Positions 58,808-64,000 of a DNA stretch of 64,000 nucleotides are shown in pieces. The stretch's first letter is position 1; each line of letters begins with the position of its first letter. A program made the position numbers and the translations under genes. The stretch spans positions 62,001 to 126,000 of the forward strand of contig SFGJ01000003.1 of the NCBI GenBank assembly GCA_004557655.1. Reading direction: 5' to 3'. Under the pieces are notes generated by a model that saw nothing but the letters and a program-made list of their open reading frames with translations, did not search any database and was not told the origin of the DNA. Source of the stretch: Clostridiales bacterium. GTDB taxonomy: Bacteria > Bacillota > Clostridia > Oscillospirales > Oscillospiraceae.

Positions 58808-59755
58808 ATGGACGATCAGCGCGTCATCTGCGTGGTGGGACCCACCGCCACCGGCAAGACCAAAATGGGCGTGGCCCTGGCCAAGCGCTTCGGCGGCGAG
58901 GTGGTGTCCGTGGACTCCATGCAGATTTATCGGGGGATGACAGTAGGCACCGCCGCTCCTACGGAGGAGGAGACAGAGGGCGTGCCCCATCACATGATCG
59001 CCGTGGCGGATCCCCGGGAGAGCTGGTCCGTGGCAAAATTCACGGAGCAAGCCGATTTGTGTGTACAGGACATCCTTCGCCGGGGCAAACGCCCCGTCTT
59101 AGTGGGCGGCACGGGACTTTATCTGGATTCTCTGGTCAGCGGCCGCACCTTCGCCCCCGGTCACAGCAGCGGTGAAACGAGGAAAAGGCTGCAGGCGGAA
59201 TTGGCGGAGCGGGGCGTGGAGGAGCTGTACCGGGAGCTTATGGAGATCGATCCCGTGTGCGCCGAGCGGCTCTCGCTGGGGGATGAAAAGCGCATTCTCC
59301 GGGCACTGGAGGTTTACCGCCAGACCGGGGAGACCATCACGGAGCATGATGAGCGCACCCGTGCCCTGCCGCCCAAATATCAGGCGTATTACATCGGCCT
59401 GACCTTTCTTGACCGGGCGGATCTCTATGACCGCATAGACCGCCGGGTGGACGCCATGGTGGAAAAGGGCCTTTTGCGGGAGGTGGAAGCCCTGCTGCAA
59501 AGGGGTCTGCCGGAGGACGCTACCGCCCTGCAGGCCATTGGCTACAAGCAGTTTTTGTCCGTCCGGCGGGGAGAGGCTACCACGGAGGAAGCCGTGGCGG
59601 AGGTGAAGCTCCGCTCCCGGCAATATGCCAAGCGCCAGCTCACCTGGCTGCGTCGCAACGAGAAGATCTACTGGATAAAGTGGGAAAAGCAGCCGAATTT
59701 CCCGGCCGGTCTCCAAAATGCGACAAATTTTCTCACCGCCCAGGGCTTAGGATAG
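58808..59755 (+). CDS. miaA: tRNA dimethylallyltransferase MiaA
   Basis: A 315-residue MiaA that adds a dimethylallyl group to A37 of tRNAs, the substrate made ready for MiaB. The P-loop VVGPTATGKTKMGVALA is at residues 10-26, SVDSMQIYRGMTVGTA follows, and VLVGGTGLYLDSLV and ATALQAIGYKQFL are later. Strong GAAAGGAGGG precedes the ATG. It lies between mutS and hfq, the common arrangement. Confidence 0.96.
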   Translation: MDDQRVICVVGPTATGKTKMGVALAKRFGGEVVSVDSMQIYRGMTVGTAAPTEEETEGVPHHMIAVADPRESWSVAKFTEQADLCVQDILRRGKRPVLVGGTGLYLDSLVSGRTFAPGHSSGETRKRLQAELAERGVEELYRELMEIDPVCAERLSLGDEKRILRALEVYRQTGETITEHDERTRALPPKYQAYYIGLTFLDRADLYDRIDRRVDAMVEKGLLREVEALLQRGLPEDATALQAIGYKQFLSVRRGEATTEEAVAEVKLRSRQYAKRQLTWLRRNEKIYWIKWEKQPNFPAGLQNATNFLTAQGLG

Positions 59756-59818
59756 ACCCGGGCGGACAAGCACAAAATCCATCGTCCGCACCAATATATA
59801 GAAAAAGGAGCAGACGAT

Positions 59819-60052
59819 ATGCAAAAGGCAAATTTACAGGACATTTTTCTGACCAAGGTGCGCAAGCAGGCCGTTTCCGTCACGGTGTTTTTGATGAACG
59901 GCTTCCAGCTGCGGGGCACCATCACGGGCTTCGACAGTTTCTCCCTGGTTCTTGACAGCGACGGCCGCCAGCAGTTTATCTACAAGCACGCCGTCTCCAC
60001 CATCGTCCCCCTGCGCCCCATCTCTCTCAGAGAGGAGGACGGGGAGACCTGA
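59819..60052 (+). CDS. hfq: RNA chaperone Hfq
   Basis: A 77-residue Hfq. The Sm1 motif is in VTVFLMNGFQLRGTITGFDSFSLVLDS and the Sm2 motif in QQFIYKHAVSTIVP. It forms a hexamer that binds small RNAs and mRNAs. Length is typical for Firmicutes. GAAAAAGGAG is upstream. It is next to miaA, the conserved bacterial neighbour. Confidence 0.96.
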   Translation: MQKANLQDIFLTKVRKQAVSVTVFLMNGFQLRGTITGFDSFSLVLDSDGRQQFIYKHAVSTIVPLRPISLREEDGET

Positions 60053-60068
60053 CAGCGAAGGAGCAGCC

Positions 60069-61283
60069 ATGAGATCCACTCCCATCTTCAAAATACTGTC
60101 CATTGCGGTACTGGTAGCCGTGGTGGTCCTGCTGGGCGTCGAAGGGTACAGGTATTTTTATCGGCCCATAGCCGTGTCGGTGGCCTATACGGGGCAGATC
60201 ACAGATTCTATCTCCGTCACCGGCTGGGTGATCCGGCAGGAAAAGCCGCTGCCCGAGACCTCCGGCACACTGCTGCGTCAGGTACAGGAGGGGGAAAAGG
60301 TCCATGCCGGGCAGACCGTTGCCATGGCCTATGCCGACAAAGGGGCCTTGGAGGTGGTGAAGGAACTGGAGGATGCGGAGATGAAGTTGCAGCAGCTCCA
60401 GTTTGCCCGCAATTCCTATCTGGACAGTGACGCTGCCCTGAAGGTGGACAGCGATATTTCCGACAGTATTTATAAGCTCCGCGCCGCCACTGTGGACGGC
60501 GACTATTCCACCGCGGGGGACTGTCTGTCCGCCGTGAAGACGGCCGTCTTAAAGCGCAGCTACAGCTATGAGTCTCTGGAGCAGATCGACACGGAGATCC
60601 GCGGCACCCAGGCGGATATTGCCTCACTGCAGGGGCAGCTTTCCGGCGCGTCGGCCATAAGGACCGACTCCGGCGGGTATTACAGTGGATCCACCGACGG
60701 CTGCGAGGAGCTTTTGAACCCGGAGTTCCTAAAGGATCTGACGCCCTCCAGGCTTAAGACCGTCTCTGCCGGCACTGCGGTGAAGAATGCCGGGAAGATC
60801 ATTACCGACAGCACCTGGTACTATGCGGCGGACCTGCCGGCGGAGTCGGCCCGGAAGCTGACCGTGGGTCAGGAGGTCACTCTGCGGCTGAGCATGGGCC
60901 TCAAGCAGGACACCCCGGCCTATGTGTATTCCATCAGCCCCGAGGAGGACGGTCATGTGGCCGTGGTGCTCTCCTGCACGCGGTATATCTCCCAGGTGAC
61001 GCTCCTGCGCCGCCAGCAGGGCCAGATCCTGCTGCGGGAGTATAAGGGAGTCCATGTTCCCTCTTCCGCTTTGCGCATGGATGAAGAGGGAAATCTGGGA
61101 GTATTCTGCCAGGTCGGCGCCTATGCCTACCGTAAACCCGTGGTTCTGGTGTACCGGGGCGAGGGCTTCTGCCTGGTAGACAGTGCCGAGGGCGCAGCGG
61201 GCATTCGGGTCTTGCGCCAGGGCGATCTGGTGATCTCCACCTCGGAGAAGCTCACAGACGGTATGATCCTGCCGGACAGATGA
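60069..61283 (+). CDS. HlyD-like membrane adaptor protein
   Basis: A 404-residue protein with one N-terminal membrane segment (residues 8-27). A HlyD/biotinyl-lipoyl-type stretch follows (GWVIRQEKPLPETSGTLLRQVQEGEKVHAGQTVA), then a coiled-coil hairpin about 95-190 and beta domains to the end. It resembles the periplasmic adaptor fold but in a Gram-positive may act with an envelope complex. No partner pump gene is next to it. It begins 17 bp after hfq and lies just before ylmE-sepF. Function unknown; a link to division is only positional. Confidence 0.8.
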   Translation: MRSTPIFKILSIAVLVAVVVLLGVEGYRYFYRPIAVSVAYTGQITDSISVTGWVIRQEKPLPETSGTLLRQVQEGEKVHAGQTVAMAYADKGALEVVKELEDAEMKLQQLQFARNSYLDSDAALKVDSDISDSIYKLRAATVDGDYSTAGDCLSAVKTAVLKRSYSYESLEQIDTEIRGTQADIASLQGQLSGASAIRTDSGGYYSGSTDGCEELLNPEFLKDLTPSRLKTVSAGTAVKNAGKIITDSTWYYAADLPAESARKLTVGQEVTLRLSMGLKQDTPAYVYSISPEEDGHVAVVLSCTRYISQVTLLRRQQGQILLREYKGVHVPSSALRMDEEGNLGVFCQVGAYAYRKPVVLVYRGEGFCLVDSAEGAAGIRVLRQGDLVISTSEKLTDGMILPDR

Positions 61284-61322
61284 TCCCGGCGCGCATATAC
61301 ACAGAATAAGGGAGGAGTTTCC

Positions 61323-62018
61323 ATGTCTATTTCCGAAAACATTGCCGCCATCCGGCAGCAGATAGATTTGGCGGCGCGGCGCAGCGGCCGCACCGGGACG
61401 GATATTACCCTGGTGGGCGCCAGCAAGATGAACGGCGCCGCCGCCTGCCGGGAGGCCATCGCCGCCGGCATTGATGTGCTGGGGGAGAACCGGGTGCAGG
61501 AGATGACCCAAAAGCTGGCGGAAAACGCCTATGACGGCGCCCCCCTGCATTTCATCGGTCATCTCCAGCGCAACAAAGTGAAGCAGGTGGTGGGCAAGGT
61601 GGCTCTGATCCAGTCCGTGGGGTCTGTTGCCCTGCTGGATGAGATCGAAAAGACCGCGGAAAAGCTGGACATTGTGCAGGACATTCTGCTGGAGGTCAAC
61701 ATCGGAGGCGAGGAGGCCAAGAGCGGGTTTGCGCCGCAAGAGCTGGAGGAGGCTGCCCGCTATGCCGTCAGTCTGGCCCATGTGCGGGTATTGGGGCTTA
61801 TGACCATCCCTCCGGTGGAGAAGCAGCCGCACGGAAATATGCCGTTTTTCACCCGTATGCGGGAGCTTTTTGTTGACATAAATCAAAAAATATACGATAA
61901 TAAACTAAAGTATCTCTCCATGGGCATGAGTGGAGACTTTGCCGACGCCATCGAGGCAGGCGGCAATATGGTCCGCGTGGGAACGGCCATTTTTGGAGCC
62001 AGGAATTACAGCAAGTAA
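61323..62018 (+). CDS. ylmE: YggS/YlmE-family PLP-binding protein
   Basis: A 231-residue YggS (COG0325) protein. The PLP-lysine is in LVGASKMN near residue 36. GENRVQEMTQKL and HFIGHLQRNKVKQVV are the family signatures, and LSMGMSGDFADAIEAGGNMVRVGTAIFG closes the barrel. It keeps pyridoxal phosphate and amino-acid pools balanced. In Firmicutes it sits with sepF and divIVA, as here. Confidence 0.94.
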   Translation: MSISENIAAIRQQIDLAARRSGRTGTDITLVGASKMNGAAACREAIAAGIDVLGENRVQEMTQKLAENAYDGAPLHFIGHLQRNKVKQVVGKVALIQSVGSVALLDEIEKTAEKLDIVQDILLEVNIGGEEAKSGFAPQELEEAARYAVSLAHVRVLGLMTIPPVEKQPHGNMPFFTRMRELFVDINQKIYDNKLKYLSMGMSGDFADAIEAGGNMVRVGTAIFGARNYSK

Positions 62019-62038
62019 ATGCGGGAGGTTGCACAGAT

Positions 62039-62497
62039 ATGAGTTTGATGGACGAGTTCAAGAAGATCATTCATCCCTACGATGATGAGGATTATGATTA
62101 CGAAAACGAAGAGGAATTTCCCACCCAGCGGCCCGGCCGGGAGCCTGCGTTTGAGGACCGAAAGGAGGACCGCCGCGGCAGCGAGGATCGCCGCAGCAAG
62201 GTGGTGAACATCCACGCCACCACCCAGCTCAAGGTGGTGCTGGTGAAGCCCGAGCGCTTTGAAAATGCCTCCGAGATCGCCGACCACCTGCGGGAAAAGC
62301 GTACGGTGGTACTGAATCTGGAGTCTACCAACAAAGATATTGCCCGCCGACTCATCGACTTCCTCTCCGGTGTTGCCTATGCCGGGGACGGCAAGATCAA
62401 GAAGGTTTCCGCAAACACCTATATCATCACGCCCTACTCCGTTGACCTTATGGGCGACCTCATTGACGAGCTGGAGAGCAGCGGCCTGTACCTGTAA
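62039..62497 (+). CDS. sepF: Cell division protein SepF
   Basis: A 152-residue SepF. The N-terminal amphipathic membrane anchor MSLMDEFKKIIHPYDD is followed by an acidic/basic linker (residues 18-55) and the SepF core VVLVKPERFENASEIADHLREKRTVVLNLE ... DIARRLIDFLSGVAYA. SepF bundles FtsZ filaments and tethers them to the membrane at the septum. It is located between ylmE and divIVA, with a 20-bp gap after ylmE. Confidence 0.96.
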   Translation: MSLMDEFKKIIHPYDDEDYDYENEEEFPTQRPGREPAFEDRKEDRRGSEDRRSKVVNIHATTQLKVVLVKPERFENASEIADHLREKRTVVLNLESTNKDIARRLIDFLSGVAYAGDGKIKKVSANTYIITPYSVDLMGDLIDELESSGLYL

Positions 62498-62536
62498 CGG
62501 CCGTCGGACAGAAACGATAGTACGGAGGGATCATCA

Positions 62537-63313
62537 ATGTTCACACCACAGGAAGTTTCCGAGAAAACATTCCCTAAGTCCGCGTCCTTTTCCAGCGGCT
62601 ACAACATGGCCTCAGTGGATGAGTTTCTGGATGCGCTGACCGAGGATTATACGGCGCTGTACAAGGAAAATGCCGCGCTGAAAACCAAGCTGAAGATCCT
62701 GGCGGAGAAGATGGAGGAGTACCGCGCCACGGAAGATGCCATGCGCTCTACGCTGCTGGCTGCCCAGAAGATGGCCGCAGCCATGACCGAGGAGGCCAAG
62801 GAAACGAGCGAAAAAGTGCTGCAGGATGCCCGGCAGGAGAGCCAGCGTATGCTGGAGGAGGCGAAGAACTCCGCCGAGACCATCAACCGGGATCTTGCCT
62901 GGAAGACGGAGAATGCCCAGCGGAAATACAACGAGGCTAAGGCGTCCATGGAGGACTTCATTGCCAGAAACCTGGCCATGTGCCTGCAGCAGGTGGAGTA
63001 TCTGGAGAGGCTGCCTCACAGTGAGCTGCCCGTGCAGGAGGAGGCTGCGGCCGCCCCTGCGGAGGAGGCTGTTTCCGCGGCCCCAGAGGACGCTCCCACC
63101 GCAGAAGCTGTTTCCGCGGAGGAGTCTGCCGGGCCGGAGGACTCCGTCATGACCCAGGATACCGTCCGCATTATTGAAAAGGATATCCTGGCCGCCTATG
63201 AGGAGCAGACGAAGAAAGAAGAGCCGCTGCCGGCGGACACGGATTTCCGCTCCGAGTTCAAGCTGGACCTGGACGAGCTGAAGTTCGGCCGGAACTATGA
63301 CCCCGGCAAGTAA
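62537..63313 (+). CDS. divIVA: DivIVA-domain protein
   Basis: A 258-residue DivIVA-family coiled-coil protein. The N-terminal lipid-binding domain has the family pattern FTPQEVSEKTFPKSASFSSGYNMASVDEFLDALTEDY. A long coiled coil follows (residues 40-160), then an Ala/Glu/Pro-rich linker (about 170-220), and a conserved C-terminal end, KFGRNYDPGK. It localises to curved membranes at poles and septa. Last gene of the division unit; followed by a terminator. Confidence 0.93.
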   Translation: MFTPQEVSEKTFPKSASFSSGYNMASVDEFLDALTEDYTALYKENAALKTKLKILAEKMEEYRATEDAMRSTLLAAQKMAAAMTEEAKETSEKVLQDARQESQRMLEEAKNSAETINRDLAWKTENAQRKYNEAKASMEDFIARNLAMCLQQVEYLERLPHSELPVQEEAAAAPAEEAVSAAPEDAPTAEAVSAEESAGPEDSVMTQDTVRIIEKDILAAYEEQTKKEEPLPADTDFRSEFKLDLDELKFGRNYDPGK

Positions 63314-63328
63314 TACACGGGAAAAGGC

Positions 63329-63364
63329 AAAACGCAGGGGCTTGCATAGCTGCCTCTGCGTTTT
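63329..63364 (+). terminator. Terminator of the sepF-divIVA unit
   Basis: AAAACGCAGGGGC / GCCTCTGCGTTTT hairpin. Confidence 0.85.
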
Positions 63365-63390
63365 CTTCACCGATAAAAGGAGGCCGTTTC

Positions 63391-64000
63391 GTGGATAGAC
63401 CCATCATTGCGCTGCTGTACGATTTTGACAAGACTCTCTGCACCACGGATATGGAGGACTACACCTTCATCCCCGCCCTGGGTTACCGTCCCGCCGAGTT
63501 CTGGAAGAAGGCCAATACCTTTGGCTACATCAACCGCATGGACGGACTGCTGGCCTATATGTATACCATGATCCAGGAATGCCGGCTGCAGAATATCCGG
63601 CTGGACCGCGAGTTTCTGGTGCGCTGCGGCCACGGCATTGAGCTGTTTCCCGGGGTGAAGGACTGGTTTGCCCGCATCAACGCCTTTGGCCGGAGCCAGG
63701 GGGTCAGCGTGGAGCATTATGTCATTTCCTCCGGCCTGCGGGAGATCATCGAGGGCAGCGGCATCAGCCATGAATTCAAGGAGATCTACGCCTGCGAATT
63801 CTTTTACAACGAGGAGGGCCTGGCTTCCTGGCCCAAGCTGGATGTCAACTTCACCAATAAGACCCAGTTTGTCTACCGCATCAACAAGGGTGTGCTGGAT
63901 GTGTCTGACGACCGCACCCTCAATGCCTCCATGCCCGATGACAGCAAGCGCGTTCCCTTCACCAACATGATCTATATCGGTGACGGGCTCTCCGATGTGC
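63391..64000 (+). CDS. HAD-family hydrolase (partial)
   Basis: The first 203 residues of a HAD phosphatase, cut by the window end. Motif I DFDKTLCTTD (nucleophile and general acid Asp) is at the N-terminus. SSGLREIIEG carries motif II Ser. The conserved Lys is likely in KTQFVYRINKG, and motif IV begins at IYIGDGLSDV. The pattern fits a small-molecule or phosphoserine-type phosphatase; the substrate is unknown. The start is the GTG at 63391 behind AAAAGGAGGCC. Confidence 0.85.
   Translation, partial: MDRPIIALLYDFDKTLCTTDMEDYTFIPALGYRPAEFWKKANTFGYINRMDGLLAYMYTMIQECRLQNIRLDREFLVRCGHGIELFPGVKDWFARINAFGRSQGVSVEHYVISSGLREIIEGSGISHEFKEIYACEFFYNEEGLASWPKLDVNFTNKTQFVYRINKGVLDVSDDRTLNASMPDDSKRVPFTNMIYIGDGLSDV

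Noticed and set aside
1..64000. CRISPR array, rRNA operon, or biosynthetic gene cluster
   Set aside because: No regularly spaced repeats with unique spacers, no rRNA sequence and no modular synthase genes were found.

Overview
The window is chromosomal DNA from a fairly GC-rich member of the Firmicutes, most likely a gut Clostridia of the Oscillospiraceae/Ruminococcaceae type (inference). The evidence is the origin-region order (dnaA, dnaN, an S4-domain gene, recF, remB, gyrB, gyrA to the left; rpmH, rnpA, yidD, yidC, khpB to the right), a ylmE-sepF-divIVA division cluster, a T-box-controlled methionyl-tRNA synthetase, strong AGGAGG ribosome binding sites, and many TTGnnn-17-TATAAT promoters with no sign of an outer membrane.

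Layout. Positions 1-10.0 kb carry the leftward replication-initiation and gyrase operon. The dnaA-dnaN gap (8.45-8.69 kb) holds DnaA boxes next to a TAG/TAA triplet run, which I read as the unwinding part of oriC. Rightward from 10.3 kb comes the rpmH-to-khpB operon for RNase P, membrane insertion and RNA binding. Then come tatD/xth repair genes (13-15 kb), metG with its T-box leader (15.3-17.6 kb), a lipoprotein, a zur-znuACB zinc uptake operon with a clear Fur-family operator (18.5-21.4 kb), a DUF2804 gene, an NSS sodium symporter (23-24.6 kb), a lipid kinase, two AI-2E-type permeases, a thioesterase, uridine phosphorylase, a carbonic-anhydrase-like protein and a pyridoxal kinase (25-32 kb).

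From 31,965 to 34,769 a very small integrative element sits in tRNA-Val(GAC). It has a 46-bp direct repeat at each end and carries only a tyrosine integrase, an HUH rolling-circle Rep and a divergent XRE repressor with three spaced operators. After it come an SDR oxidoreductase, an XRE-S24 (LexA-like) repressor with its own operators, tRNA-Tyr/Thr, a small sigma-like gene, a YitT membrane protein and tRNA-Gly (35-39.3 kb).

From 39 to 48.7 kb a leftward block holds a second, divergent type IIA topoisomerase pair (ParC- and ParE-like). A GIY-YIG gene and a MITE-like repeat lie between the two subunits, and four DnaA-box-like sites lie upstream. The block also contains a protein that looks like a P-type ATPase with its catalytic motifs lost, behind rlmB. 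The last part (48.9-64 kb) is mostly housekeeping: ftsH, lspA-rluD, the miaB-mutL-mutS-miaA-hfq series, then an HlyD-like adaptor, ylmE, sepF, divIVA and a HAD hydrolase cut by the window end.

The genes form coherent modules: chromosome initiation and supercoiling, mismatch repair and tRNA modification, zinc homeostasis, and septum assembly. The most unusual items are the roughly 2.8-kb element, the DnaA-box cluster away from oriC, and the pseudo-ATPase.
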